Below, piece after piece: positions 10,644-19,441 of a stretch of DNA of 64,000 bases (its first letter is position 1; each line of letters starts with the position of its first letter). The DNA lies in NCBI GenBank assembly GCA_002706765.1, contig PAJV01000068.1:1-64000 (forward strand). Direction: 5' to 3'. The DNA is from Gimesia sp. (lineage in GTDB: Bacteria > Planctomycetota > Planctomycetia > Planctomycetales > Planctomycetaceae). Both the position numbers and the translations under genes were made by a program. The notes under the pieces were generated by a model. The model did not search any database. It was not told the origin of the DNA and worked only from the letters and a program-made list of their open reading frames with translations.

Positions 10644-11282
10644 TCACTGATCCCGGTCATATTCGGGAACATCTTTGATCTGCAGGTCCATCTGAATCAG
10701 TTTGGGAACGCTTTTGGCCTGCATTTTTTTCATGATTTTGGCGCGGTGCGCTTCGACCGTTTTGAAACTGACATTCAGCTTTTCGGCAATTTCGCGACTG
10801 GAAAATCCGACGACAACATATTCCATGACCTCCCGTTCACGGCGGGTGAGCGTTTCTTTGCGTTCCATCAGATCCTGGTTCTGCACCCGGTTCTGTTTGT
10901 TTCTGATGTCGGTTTCGATGCCTTTCTGAATGTAATCCAGCAGCACCTGATCGCTAACCGGCTTTTCCAGGAAGTCGATCGCTCCTGCTTTCATGGCCCG
11001 CACCGCCATAGGGACATCGCCGTAACCGGAGACGATGATGACAGGAATATCGTATCCGCGTTCCCGCAGTTTTTCCTGTAATTCCAGGCCACTCATACCG
11101 GGGATTCTGACATCCAGGACCAGGCAGCCGGGAAATTCCGGTGAATAACTCTCCAGAAACTCGCTGGCGAGTTCATGTGTCTGTACTTTCAGGCCGACCG
11201 ATTCGATCAGCCAGCGGAGTGATTTTCTGATGGCGGGATCGTCGTCTACAACGAAGACGGTTGCCTCTTGCTGGATAGTCAT
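10644..11282 (-). CDS. FixJ/NarL-type response regulator
   Basis: Two-component DNA-binding regulator. The N-terminal receiver has the acidic pocket VVDDDPAIRKSL, the phospho-acceptor Asp57 in LVLDVRIPGMSG, and the FixJ-like segment SGYGDVPMAVRAMKAGAIDF followed by the conserved Lys-Pro. The C-terminal LuxR-type helix-turn-helix is at about 145-195 (LTRREREVMEY ... SSREIAEKLNVSFKTVEAHR). The start at 11282 is chosen from FixJ homology and its position just after the kinase stop at 11287; an in-frame ATG at 11312 would overlap the kinase by 26 bp. Neither start has a strong Shine-Dalgarno. It is co-transcribed with the upstream PAS kinase, its obvious partner. Confidence 0.92.
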   Translation of the reverse strand: MTIQQEATVFVVDDDPAIRKSLRWLIESVGLKVQTHELASEFLESYSPEFPGCLVLDVRIPGMSGLELQEKLRERGYDIPVIIVSGYGDVPMAVRAMKAGAIDFLEKPVSDQVLLDYIQKGIETDIRNKQNRVQNQDLMERKETLTRREREVMEYVVVGFSSREIAEKLNVSFKTVEAHRAKIMKKMQAKSVPKLIQMDLQIKDVPEYDRDQ

Positions 11283-11286
11283 GATT

Positions 11287-13335
11287 TCAGACGCCACTAT
11301 TTCGATCTCCATGTGCTAATGGAAGAGTGATAATAAAACTGACTCCCTGTTTGTTTCTGCGCGGGGTCAACTTGCCTCCGTGGGCTTCGATAATCGTCTG
11401 ACTGATTGACAAACCGACGCCGAGTCCCTTTTGTTTTGTAGTATAGAATGTTTCGAAGATAGATTTTTCCTGGCCTTTTTTCAAACCCATTCCGCTGTCT
11501 GTTACACAAATCATCAGATTTCCCGCCTGATCCAGATCAGATTGAATCCCCACTCTGCGGTCTTCAGGGGGCTGCTCCGACATGGCTTCGAAGGCATTTA
11601 ACAGCAGATTGACCAGCACCTGCTCAATCTGGATTGCATCACCGATGATCTGGAGAGGTCCCGGGCTTAACTCCAGATGCAGTGTAACAAAATTACGTTG
11701 GATTTCATGTTCCAGCAGCGCGATGGAATTCTGGATGACGGCATTAATGTCCAGTTTTTTCTGTTCGACTTCACTCTTTTGAACATGACGCCTGAGACGC
11801 TTGATCGTTTCACTGGCACGTTGTGCCTGGCGTGATATTTCTTCGAGGGGTTCCACCAGATTATCCAGAGTTGTGGTTCCGGACTGAATACGGCGAATAC
11901 AGCCATTTGTATAATTATTAATTGCCGCCAGGGGCTGATTGAGTTCGTGCGAGAGTTCGGCAGCGAGTTCCCCCATGGTTGAAAGCCGGGAAAGATGCGC
12001 GAGTTCCGCGCGTCGTCTAACCAGCTCCTGTTCTGCCTGCTTCTGCTGCGTGATATCAGTGGCGATGACCATCGCGGCGATAATAACGCCTTCACTCACC
12101 ATGGCACCGATGCGGCAGGAATAGAGCGTTTTTTTTCCTTCCGGATTAAGCCCTTCGGTTTCCAGTACTTGTGTCTTTCCTGAATGAAAGACTTCCTGAA
12201 GAATGCGGCGAGCTTTAGCGAGGTCTGCCTGGTTCATGTAACTGAAAATGGATGAACCGATAATGGCATCCCTGCTTACCGACTGAATCTGATGATTAAT
12301 ATAGAGAATGTTCCCTTCATGATCGAGCGTCAGAATCGTATCAGGCGCGTTGGTCACCAGGGAGCGCCACTTGGCTTCTGTCTGCTGCAGCACATTATAA
12401 AGCCGGTTTCGCTTGGTATATTCCTCGTTCAGAATTGCATGTGCATGTTCCAACTCGGCAGTGCGGGACGCGACCCTGGCTTCCAGATTCTCGTTTAACT
12501 TTTCCAGTTCCTCCAGGGCGGAGTGTTCCCGGGTCACGTCCTTTACGCAGGAAAGCAGGAATGTCTCGCCGCGAAAATAGATCTGGACCGCAGAGAGCAT
12601 GGTACATAAGCGGGTGCCATTGGGAATGATGAAGTCAAAATAGAGTTCGCGCGCCGTCCCTTCTTTCTGCACCTGTTCAATCATTTCCCGGCGTGTCTGC
12701 TTGTCGGGCCAGAACCCGATGTCAAATGCACTTTTGCCCAGAACGAATTCCCGGCTGCATTGCAGCGCGGTCAGAAAGTTCTCATTGACTTCAATGAAGA
12801 CTCCGGTGTCAATCTCCGTAATGCACATGGCGATCGGATTCACCTGAAAGATCTTGCTGAAGCGATCTTCGGAGCGGCGGAGTTCTTCCTGCGAAGTGAC
12901 TTTCTCGGTGATATCAATGGCGACAGAAAGAAAGCCGTCCACCTGTCCCTGTTCATCGAAGAAGGGATTGTATTCGGCGTCAAAAACCAGCTCATTGACT
13001 GTCCGGATCTGCTGCTGTGGTTCACCGTTGAGTGTTCGCCGGAAAATATCGATCAGGTCGGGTTCAGCAGCGTACTCATTGAAGATAGATTTGCCCACCC
13101 ATTCGCCCGGGAGATAACCCAGTCGGGACAGGCCTCCCCCTTCGGAGAGTGTGACGATACCGTGGCGATCGACGGCCCAGATGATCAGGGGAGTGATGGA
13201 AAGGATTTTTCGCAGCAGTTGCTGATCTGAATCGATGATGTTTTGCAGGAGTTCGCTGGTCTGCAGTTCAGGGAAAGTTTCGGAGATGATGCGGGAGGCG
13301 AGACTGTTGTGTTCTGCTGACTGATTGTGGTTCAC
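11287..13335 (-). CDS. Multi-PAS sensor histidine kinase, FixL-like
   Basis: A soluble sensor kinase of about 682 residues without membrane segments. Three PAS regions are visible at roughly 50-150, 160-285 and 325-445, with a short coiled coil (LEELEKLNENLEARVASRTAELEHA, here split as LEELEKLNENLE and VASRTAELEHA) between the second and third. The HisKA H-box is GELAAELSHELNQPLAAI (~460), followed by an HATPase with N-box LLNAFEAM, DSGMGLKKG and GLGVGLSIS. The GTG at 13335 has GAGGAG 7 nt upstream; a GTG at 13353 in the same frame does not. It is paired with the downstream FixJ-like regulator (4-bp gap). The ligand of the PAS domains cannot be read from the sequence; haem binding is not shown. 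Confidence 0.92.
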   Translation of the reverse strand: MNHNQSAEHNSLASRIISETFPELQTSELLQNIIDSDQQLLRKILSITPLIIWAVDRHGIVTLSEGGGLSRLGYLPGEWVGKSIFNEYAAEPDLIDIFRRTLNGEPQQQIRTVNELVFDAEYNPFFDEQGQVDGFLSVAIDITEKVTSQEELRRSEDRFSKIFQVNPIAMCITEIDTGVFIEVNENFLTALQCSREFVLGKSAFDIGFWPDKQTRREMIEQVQKEGTARELYFDFIIPNGTRLCTMLSAVQIYFRGETFLLSCVKDVTREHSALEELEKLNENLEARVASRTAELEHAHAILNEEYTKRNRLYNVLQQTEAKWRSLVTNAPDTILTLDHEGNILYINHQIQSVSRDAIIGSSIFSYMNQADLAKARRILQEVFHSGKTQVLETEGLNPEGKKTLYSCRIGAMVSEGVIIAAMVIATDITQQKQAEQELVRRRAELAHLSRLSTMGELAAELSHELNQPLAAINNYTNGCIRRIQSGTTTLDNLVEPLEEISRQAQRASETIKRLRRHVQKSEVEQKKLDINAVIQNSIALLEHEIQRNFVTLHLELSPGPLQIIGDAIQIEQVLVNLLLNAFEAMSEQPPEDRRVGIQSDLDQAGNLMICVTDSGMGLKKGQEKSIFETFYTTKQKGLGVGLSISQTIIEAHGGKLTPRRNKQGVSFIITLPLAHGDRNSGV

Positions 13336-13545
13336 GGGGCAGCTCCTCAACACATCTTATCTTCAGGTCACTGTTAACAATTTCGCGGAGGTAGGAATGC
13401 CGAACCCCTCTATCGGGACAGGTTCTGAGAAATCCTGTCAGAGCAGGGTTCTGCCGCAAACGATCGGTTTAAGCTTTGATTATCCCGCATTGTGGTGAAA
13501 TGTCAAACTTTGGAACGCCTCGGGCGTTGATTCCCGTGTTTGAGA

Positions 13546-14337
13546 TCAAGTGAGGTCGACATCGATCTCACCGCCAGCCTGCTGATCTGACGCTTGTAAA
13601 TGCTGGTGATCTGTTAAGTCAAATTTCAGGGGAGTGACAGTGACAAAGCCATCTGCCAGCTCATGGATGTCAGTGCCCGGGTCCAGTTGATGATTTTGAA
13701 TCGGATCAAGTCCACTCCAGAAATAAGGACGCCCACGGGGATCAATTCGTTTTTCCATCACATCAAAATGTCGTTTTACTCCCAGGGAAGTCCATTTGAC
13801 CCCCCGTGGCCAGTCGGGCCGTATGGCGGGAAAATTGATATTCCAGAGACGGTCGGCGGGAGATTTTTCCTGTAACAGTTTTCTGATGACGGGAAGACTC
13901 TGTGTGGCGCAGCGGTCGTAGTCCGGTTTGGTGTCGTTGGCAAAACTGCTGGCTGCCGAAATGGCGATTGAAGGAATACCGGCGAAGGCACCTTCGATGG
14001 CTCCTGCAACAGTGCCGGAATAGAGCACGTTAATCCCCACATTCGAACCGGAATTGATGCCACTGACAATGAGGTCGGGACGTTTCGGGCAGAATTCCAG
14101 AATTCCCAGTTTGACACAGTCAGCCGGACTGCCGGCCACTGCCCAGCCCCAGTGCTTTTCACTTTCAAATTCCTGATGTATCATCAGTGGATGTAAATAG
14201 GTAATACTCAACCCCACCCCGCTCTGTTCGGCGAGGGGGGCCACTACTTCCACATCACCGAGTTGCGTTAAAGCTTTCTGCAGGCTGCGAATGCCGGGGG
14301 CGTGTATTCCATCATCGTTCGTCAATAAAATTTGCAC
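13546..14337 (-). CDS. surE: 5'/3'-nucleotidase SurE
   Basis: Survival protein SurE, a metal-dependent nucleoside monophosphatase; 263 residues, usual length. The N-terminal metal site [14 protein letters not shown] (Asp8, Asp9) is followed by [54 protein letters not shown] and NINFP. The GTG at 14337 is the start, with AAGGA about 7 nt upstream. It lies upstream of the sensor kinase on the same strand with a 210-bp gap, so joint transcription is uncertain. Confidence 0.95.
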   Translation of the reverse strand: MQILLTNDDGIHAPGIRSLQKALTQLGDVEVVAPLAEQSGVGLSITYLHPLMIHQEFESEKHWGWAVAGSPADCVKLGILEFCPKRPDLIVSGINSGSNVGINVLYSGTVAGAIEGAFAGIPSIAISAASSFANDTKPDYDRCATQSLPVIRKLLQEKSPADRLWNINFPAIRPDWPRGVKWTSLGVKRHFDVMEKRIDPRGRPYFWSGLDPIQNHQLDPGTDIHELADGFVTVTPLKFDLTDHQHLQASDQQAGGEIDVDLT

Positions 14338-14471
14338 GATTGATCCTTAACTCTGAATGGTTCAGACAGGTTCTGAACGACAGCTTATCTTAGTAACTTA
14401 TTGCGAAAATCCGCCGGTATCTGATTCAGAATAAGCCGGCCTGACTCTATCTTATCGGAACAGGTGATTTA

Positions 14472-15092
14472 ATGACAACGCGCCGACTGTTTGCGATTGT
14501 GCCTGCTGCTGGCCGAAGTCGACGTATGGGAGCCCATAAACTGCTGCTCTCGCTGGGCAGCGAAACAGTGATTCAGCGACTGGTGCGGGCCCTGAGCTGT
14601 AAATTAGTCACAAAAGTCGTCATTGTCGCCCGCCGGGATGACGCGCGTTTAGCAGAGCATCTGGCTGATTTGCCCGTCGAACTGGTGCAGCCGGAAACAG
14701 ATCCCCCCGATATGAAAACCAGTGTCCAGCACGCGCTGCACTGGATTAAGGAACGCTATCAACCAGCGGAGGATGAGAGTTGGTTACTGGTTCCGGCAGA
14801 TCATCCTGTGCTTGAGCAGTCTGTCATTGAAGAATTATGCGAGGGGTGGGAACAGTGTCCGGCTGACGTGATGATCCCCGCGTACCAGAATCGTAAGGGA
14901 CACCCGACTTTTTTTCGGTGGTCGATGGCGGGGGAGGTCTTTAAGCTCCCGGCAGAGCAGGGGATTAATGCACTCTGGCAGCGAGGGGGCGTACAGCCTC
15001 ACCTGCAGTCATGCGATGTGCCGGAAATCCTGCTGGACCTGGATACTCCTGAAGAATTTGAGGAATTGCAAAAGAAATATGGCAAAGATTAA
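14472..15092 (+). CDS. MobA-like molybdopterin/NTP nucleotidyltransferase family protein
   Basis: A 206-residue nucleotidyltransferase with the GT-A-like pyrophosphorylase signature AIVPAAGRSRRMGAHKLLL at residues ~8-26 and a second metal/substrate motif LLVPADHPVL near 112. It resembles the MobA/MocA (CTP/GTP:molybdopterin) group, for example the MocA-like proteins that mature molybdenum hydroxylase cofactors. The exact nucleotide and acceptor cannot be assigned, and no xanthine dehydrogenase genes are adjacent. It is divergent from surE with a 134-bp shared upstream region. Confidence 0.8.
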   Translation: MTTRRLFAIVPAAGRSRRMGAHKLLLSLGSETVIQRLVRALSCKLVTKVVIVARRDDARLAEHLADLPVELVQPETDPPDMKTSVQHALHWIKERYQPAEDESWLLVPADHPVLEQSVIEELCEGWEQCPADVMIPAYQNRKGHPTFFRWSMAGEVFKLPAEQGINALWQRGGVQPHLQSCDVPEILLDLDTPEEFEELQKKYGKD

Positions 15093-15500
15093 GAGACGTT
15101 GATGCATCCAGAAATAAAGATGTATTCATTCTCGGCAGAAAGTAACAGATCGGATGTCGTTTCTATGATTCATGTTGAGTTCTGATAACAGGTTACCACG
15201 AACGAATGTTGCATTTGTGAAACTTTGCAGGTGATAACGGTTATAAAGTGGAACCGGTAACAAGCTCTTCACTAAAAAGAGATATCCCCCTTTTTTCCTC
15301 AAGTTGCCGAAACTATGTGATCTATGCTTGAGTGCTAAATAGAACAACCCGCGATGATTTCGATTTTTCCATACGGGACGTCAGCTTTTGATTTGCATCT
15401 TTTTTCAGGTCATGTCAATAATGCAGACAGTCATGTATGAGATGAAAAATCGGAAAACGCACACTTTCATCATGTGACGCACTTTTTTGGAGGGGGAAAA
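15093..15500. other. Long leader region of the YTV-type protein gene
   Basis: About 408 bp without a supported ORF. It ends with the strong ribosome binding site GGAGGGGG at 15489-15496 before the ATG at 15501. No clear promoter or terminator was found. Confidence 0.4.
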
Positions 15501-16832
15501 ATGAAAAAGACTCTGGCCTTGGCATTCGCCGCTGTGGCAATGCTGGCTGTCAACGATTCGGCACAAGCCTGCAGGTATTTTGGAGCAGCCAGTTATAACT
15601 GCTGCCCGACTACTGCCTGTCAGCCAACAGCATGTTATACCGCCTGTCGAGTTGAGCGGAAAACCTGTTATCGTACTGTTTACGACCAGGTTGCAGAACC
15701 TCAACAGTACACGGCTTATCGCACCGAATACGAGACAGTTTACGAAGACAAGCAGGAAACCTGTTATCGCATGGTGAATGAAACGGTTTACCGCGATGTC
15801 GAATATACGGTTCAAAAGCCCGTATATGAAACATCGGAGCGGGAAGAGCGTTACACTGTCCGACGACCGGTGGTCGAAACCAAGTACCGTGATTGCAGCT
15901 ATCAGGTACAACGTCCTGTCTGGGAAAACCATGAACGGGAGTGTCGACGGACTGTGATGCGACCTGTTGTGGAAACAATCGAACAGGAATGCCGACAGAC
16001 CGTAATGCGACCTGTCACAGAAACGGTTAACCAGGAACGGTGTTATACGGTTATGAAGCCGGTAACGACCTACCGCACGGTGCATCGTTTACAGGGAGTC
16101 TGGGAAACAAAACAGATTACCAAACCCGGAAAATGCCGTCCCTGCTGGACCACTGATGCTTGCGGGATTCCGCGGATGACCATGGTTCAGGTTCCAGGGC
16201 GGACTCACTGTCGCAAAGTCTGGCGATTGAAACGTGTTGCCTGCCAGGTGCCTTGCACCCAGTATGTACCAGAAGTCGTTCGCCAGAACTGCCCGGTACA
16301 GGTAACGCGTTATGTACCCGAAGTGATTGTGAACAAAGTACCTGTAAAAGTCTGTAAAATGGTACCCGAAGTGGTTGTGACCAAAGTTCCTTACCGGACC
16401 TGCCGGTGGGTAACGGAAACCGTCGCTCAGAAGGTTCCTTATCAGACGTGTAACTGGGTTTGTGAAGAAAAGGTTCGTAAAGTTCCTGTTCAGACCTGTC
16501 GAATGGTCTCGGAACAATGCACCCGTAAAGTCGCTGAATGCGTCACGCGGAAAGTGCCTTTCACTGTCACACACCGGGTTGCCCGCTGCGTACCCAAACA
16601 GGTTCCTGTAACCTGCACACGGTATGTCACCAAATGCGTGGCCCGTAAGGTTCCTTACGAAGTCTGCACGATGGTTCCTACCACAGTCTGTCCTACGACT
16701 GCCTGTGCTACTGGTAACTGTGATCTGGCTCCTCAAAGCCAGGAAACAGCAAAACCGGTTGTTCCCGAACCACAGCCTGAACCGGAAGCAAATCCGGATC
16801 TGAATCCTGGTACGCCGAGAGTATCTGCTTAA
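15501..16832 (+). CDS. Secreted cysteine-rich YTV-type repeat protein
   Basis: A 443-residue secreted protein. The signal peptide covers residues 1-27 (MKKTLALAFAAVAMLAV ... AQA), followed by a CRYFGAASYNCC start. The rest is degenerate short repeats: first a YRT.Y..VYED / YTVQKPVYET / CRRTVMRPVVET type, then a VPY.TC.WV.E.V..KVP type rich in Cys, Val, Thr and Tyr. The tail is Pro/Glu-rich. This matches the YTV-repeat, cysteine-rich proteins known from planctomycete cell walls, where disulphide cross-linking is proposed. The ATG at 15501 has a strong GGAGGGGG upstream; a GTG at 15474 in frame would spoil the signal peptide. It is monocistronic, with a palindromic terminator after it. Confidence 0.85.
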   Translation: MKKTLALAFAAVAMLAVNDSAQACRYFGAASYNCCPTTACQPTACYTACRVERKTCYRTVYDQVAEPQQYTAYRTEYETVYEDKQETCYRMVNETVYRDVEYTVQKPVYETSEREERYTVRRPVVETKYRDCSYQVQRPVWENHERECRRTVMRPVVETIEQECRQTVMRPVTETVNQERCYTVMKPVTTYRTVHRLQGVWETKQITKPGKCRPCWTTDACGIPRMTMVQVPGRTHCRKVWRLKRVACQVPCTQYVPEVVRQNCPVQVTRYVPEVIVNKVPVKVCKMVPEVVVTKVPYRTCRWVTETVAQKVPYQTCNWVCEEKVRKVPVQTCRMVSEQCTRKVAECVTRKVPFTVTHRVARCVPKQVPVTCTRYVTKCVARKVPYEVCTMVPTTVCPTTACATGNCDLAPQSQETAKPVVPEPQPEPEANPDLNPGTPRVSA

Positions 16833-16866
16833 CAGGACGCTGGATTCGCTTGTGATGTAAATGAAC

Positions 16867-16900
16867 AAAGGCAGGTTTCAATTGAAACCTGCCTTTTTCT
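16867..16900. terminator. Palindromic bidirectional terminator
   Basis: A 30-nt perfect palindrome (16867-16896) centred on GGTTTCAATTGAAACC is flanked on the plus side by TTTTTCT. It lies between the convergent YTV-type gene and the first prepilin-like gene, so it can serve both. Confidence 0.8.
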
Positions 16901-16965
16901 AATTTCGATTCAAAGAAACTGAAAAATCGCTACTGTCGAGAGTTTTTCCTGTGCCAGGAACTGGT

Positions 16966-17301
16966 TTACCATCCACCTTCTGATTTCATGCCTTCAGCAC
17001 CACAGACGATGTCGCATGAGGTATTCAGGTCACAGTCATCGAACGCGTCATCAAACTCACTTCCGAGAATGTAGCTTTTGGTTTTTCCATGGCTGCCTGA
17101 CCAGAACCCGGTATAAGCATAAGTCTGGTTGAGTGCGCCGATGGCATTGGAAACGTCGTTAAGTTCCGTATTCACGGCGACAGCAACTTCGCTTAAACCG
17201 ACGATCATCGCCAGTACAGCGATTGTCAGAACCAGCACTAATTCTGCAGAGATCACGAAACCAGCTTCGTCATTGTACAAACGCTGAACGATACACAACA
17301 T
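16966..17301 (-). CDS. Flp/prepilin-like small protein, copy 1
   Basis: A 111-residue protein, first of four same-strand paralogs in 2.8 kb. The N-terminal motif YNDEAGFVISAELVLVLTIA resembles Flp/type IVb prepilins: short basic-acidic leader, Gly, hydrophobic helix with an early Glu. The Glu falls at +6 after the Gly instead of the usual +5. The hydrophobic helix runs to about residue 45, followed by VNTELNDVSNAIGALNQTYAY and a short polar tail with DDCDLNTSCD, two or three Cys that could form a disulphide. The start is supported by AAGGGGA upstream. It is the most divergent copy, with an extra Cys and a different C terminus (GAEGMKSEGGW). Pilus function is inferred. Confidence 0.78.
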   Translation of the reverse strand: MLCIVQRLYNDEAGFVISAELVLVLTIAVLAMIVGLSEVAVAVNTELNDVSNAIGALNQTYAYTGFWSGSHGKTKSYILGSEFDDAFDDCDLNTSCDIVCGAEGMKSEGGW

Positions 17302-17714
17302 GAGAGAGTCCCCTTACTTAATCGTAGAGTGCGCCGACCGTCGAATGCGAGTTCAACAGGCAAGCTATGTGAGAGAGAGTTTTGTTTGTGAGAGAGTATT
17401 TTGATTCGTGAATGTTTTCGCAGGGTGTTACCCCGTCAATCAATTCACGGAAGTTTTGTAATGCAGACGGTATGCCAGAGGGAGGGGATTGGCTGCTGTT
17501 CACAGGCCGATTGAACAGTTTATGTTCAAAACTGATAAAGACTTAGGGTGTGATGGAAATCAAGGAATCAGTGCGGGCATTAAAAGCGTGGATCCCCTTG
17601 AGGTGTTAAACAGCTTGAACACAAAGGTTAAACAAACTGTAAGCGCGTGTAATCGAAAAAGAACCGGCGGAAGTTCCGTCGGTTCTCTGAGAGAGCTTGT
17701 TTAGCAGCTGTCGA
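17302..17714. other. Leader of prepilin-like copy 1 and terminator of copy 2
   Basis: About 410 bp without a supported ORF. On the minus strand it holds the leader of copy 1, with CTCTCA motifs at 17370-17375 and 17389-17394 and one at 17301-17306 overlapping the start codon. It also holds the terminator hairpin of copy 2 (17654-17686). Confidence 0.5.
17654..17686 (-). terminator. Terminator after prepilin-like copy 2
   Basis: A 13-bp stem pairs 17660-17672 (AGAACCGGCGGAA) with 17674-17686, with a single G-U position and a very tight loop. Read on the minus strand it is followed by CTTTTTC. Confidence 0.7.
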
Positions 17715-18053
17715 TTATGGTGTGACGCTTTCAGAAGCAGTTACCGCTGAAGTACCTGTCACCAGGTCACAGGTGGTGTTCAAATCGCAGTCATCAACCG
17801 CATCATTGAACAGGGAACCAGCGTAGTGGCTTTTGGATTTGCCATCACAAAAAGTACTGGCACTAAAACCGGTATAAGCATAACTTTGATTCAGTGAACC
17901 GATGGCATTTGAGACATCGTTCAATTCGGTATTAACAGCAACAGCGACTTCGCTCAAACCGACGATCATTGCCAGTACAGCGATGGTCAATACCAGGACC
18001 AGTTCTGCAGAAATAATAAAGCCGTTTTCATCTTTCCATAATGCCCGCAACAT
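17715..18053 (-). CDS. Flp/prepilin-like small protein, copy 2
   Basis: A 112-residue paralog of copies 1, 3 and 4. The N terminus MLRALWKDENGFIISAEL leads into the same helix (VLVLTIAVLAMIVGLSEVAV), then VNTELNDVSNAIGSLNQSYAY, a polar turn with one extra Cys (STFCDGKSKSHYAG) and the conserved DDCDLNTTCDLVTGTSAVTA. The start is supported by AAGGGGAT about 8 nt upstream. A CTCTCAA motif lies 33 nt upstream of the start codon and a hairpin terminator follows the gene. Surface fibre or pilus-like assembly is inferred from the N terminus only; no secretion ATPase or prepilin peptidase gene is in the window. Confidence 0.8.
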   Translation of the reverse strand: MLRALWKDENGFIISAELVLVLTIAVLAMIVGLSEVAVAVNTELNDVSNAIGSLNQSYAYTGFSASTFCDGKSKSHYAGSLFNDAVDDCDLNTTCDLVTGTSAVTASESVTP

Positions 18054-18117
18054 GATTTTATCCCCTTGTTTTTTTAAATGTCTATTTTGAGAGCTGCTAT
18101 AATGTATCCAGTTTTCG

Positions 18118-18191
18118 GTAGCGCCTCCAAGTCCATTTGGACCGAGTATAATAGATCGACAGACGCTATGGTTAAATGTAATGCGATCTAG
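18118..18191 (+). repeat. 74-bp dispersed element, copy A
   Basis: One of three copies in the window (others at 57051-57124 and 61274-61347), all exactly 74 bp from GTAGCG to TCTAG. By my hand alignment copy A matches copy C at 62 of 74 positions and copy B at 57 of 74. Invariant parts include GTATAATAGA and the ending CTAG. It lies between prepilin-like copy 2 and the terminator of copy 3, with no plus-strand gene downstream. Confidence 0.75.
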
Positions 18192-18227
18192 AACTCCACT
18201 TGACGGAGTTTCATTTTCTTAGAAGTA

Positions 18228-18264
18228 AAAAGCTCTGTTCAGGATTTTCCTGAACAGAGCTTTT
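18228..18264. terminator. Terminator after prepilin-like copy 3
   Basis: A perfect 17-bp stem (AAAAGCTCTGTTCAGGA paired with TCCTGAACAGAGCTTTT) encloses a TTT loop, 20 bp beyond the stop codon of copy 3. The A/T ends make it effective in either direction. Confidence 0.85.
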
Positions 18265-18284
18265 CAAGTTTGTCGTAATGAAAA

Positions 18285-18614
18285 TTACGGAGTAGTAGCT
18301 TCAGAAGCAGTCACTGCTGCAGTACCTGTAACCAGGTCACAAGTTGTGTTCAGGTCGCAGTCATCGACAGAATCACTGAAACGTGAACCAGCGTAGTGGC
18401 TCTTGTTTTTCTCACCGGTACCAGCGAAACCTGTGTAGGCATAGCTCTGGTTCAGAGATCCGATTGCGTTTGAAATGTCGTTCAGTTCAGTGTTGACAGC
18501 AACAGCGACTTCGCTCAGCCCAACGATCATGGCCAGAACGGCGATGGTCAGTACGAGTACCAGTTCGGCTGAAATTACGAAACCTGCTTCATCGTTCCAA
18601 AGTTGATTTAACAT
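18285..18614 (-). CDS. Flp/prepilin-like small protein, copy 3
   Basis: A 109-residue paralog, nearly identical to copy 4 over the first 65 residues (MLNQLWNDEAGFVISAEL, then the shared helix, then NDISNAIGSLNQSYAY). The C-terminal half keeps FSDSVDDCDLNTTCDLVTG. The frame is open upstream to 18758, but the ATG at 18614 is chosen because copy 4 starts at the same MLNQLW and both have AAGGAACTCA 5' of it. CTCTCAA motifs lie at 18645-18651 and 18740-18746. The single Cys pair is conserved among copies. Function as pilin-like surface protein is inferred. Confidence 0.8.
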   Translation of the reverse strand: MLNQLWNDEAGFVISAELVLVLTIAVLAMIVGLSEVAVAVNTELNDISNAIGSLNQSYAYTGFAGTGEKNKSHYAGSRFSDSVDDCDLNTTCDLVTGTAAVTASEATTP

Positions 18615-19441
18615 CTTAGTGAGTTCCTTGGTCATAAAAATAAATTGAGAGACGAGTTTGTGGTTTGATTTCCGAGATAGAAAACAGCCCACGACATTGA
18701 GATAAATAAAGCGAAAGCGATATTTATCAATTTGCCAGATTGAGAGACTACGCTCCATTCAGGCACTTTTTGTGAAGTTACCGGCCCGTAACTTCACGGC
18801 ACAAACTGCAGTGTTGTATTCATCAAAGTTCTATAAAATGCACGTTATGACCCGCGGAGCGGTGGAAGCCCAGAAAATGATGCAAAGACATCATCCGCAT
18901 TGAATGCTCTCTCACCTTCATGCAATGCCGTTGACTTCTCTTCTTCTTTCGGGGACAAGTCGCGAGAATAAGAAGAAGCCTCAACACGGGTCACAACGTT
19001 GCGAATCAAACTGTGTCAGTAATCTCCAGGTAAATGAGTCGGTGATTGTTTAGCTTGTTACTTTTGTTTCTTGTTGCAGAGTTCATATCGCAGTCGGTGT
19101 GCCATTAGGGTGGTGGGGGAGTGTTGTGGGAAGTCCACAAAGCGTGTGGACCAGAAGAAACGCGAGGAGGGAATCGCTATAACTGTAATCAAACTTGTGG
19201 TTTACACATTCTGAAAAGAAAGGGCCAGAATGGCGCAGAAAGTTTGAGAGGTTGCGTGCAGGCAACATTCGTTATCAAGGATGTTGAACAGTCTGTAAAA
19301 GCGACTGTGAATCAAATGAGTTTTTTTTGAAACATCGGAACTCTGGCAGGGACGAATCCCTGTCAGAGTTCCGGATGAGTCGAATTAACTGATTATATCA
19401 GTTTCTCTCAATTCACACCTTAAGACCAAGGTGTAGTTACT
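18615..19441. other. Intergenic region between prepilin-like copies 3 and 4
   Basis: About 830 bp with no supported ORF on either strand. It holds the leader of copy 3 (two TTGAGAGAC motifs 95 bp apart on the plus strand), the hairpin at 19336-19373 downstream of copy 4, and a smaller ACACCTT/AAGGTGT hairpin just after the copy 4 stop. The middle (about 18,780-19,330) holds nothing I recognise and may contain decayed sequence. Confidence 0.45.
19336..19373. terminator. Hairpin downstream of prepilin-like copy 4
   Basis: A 17-bp stem (CGGAACTCTGGCAGGGA with its partner at 19357-19373, one G-U) and a CGAA tetraloop. There is no T-run on the minus strand, so termination or 3'-end protection of the copy 4 transcript is inferred from position. 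Confidence 0.55.

Noticed and set aside
15405-16085. Long minus-strand reading frame antisense to the YTV-type gene
   Set aside because: It is a shadow of the repetitive plus-strand gene, with no ribosome site or family match.
18780-19330. Small plus- and minus-strand reading frames in the prepilin array spacer
   Set aside because: No ribosome sites, no repeat of the prepilin sequence and no family match.
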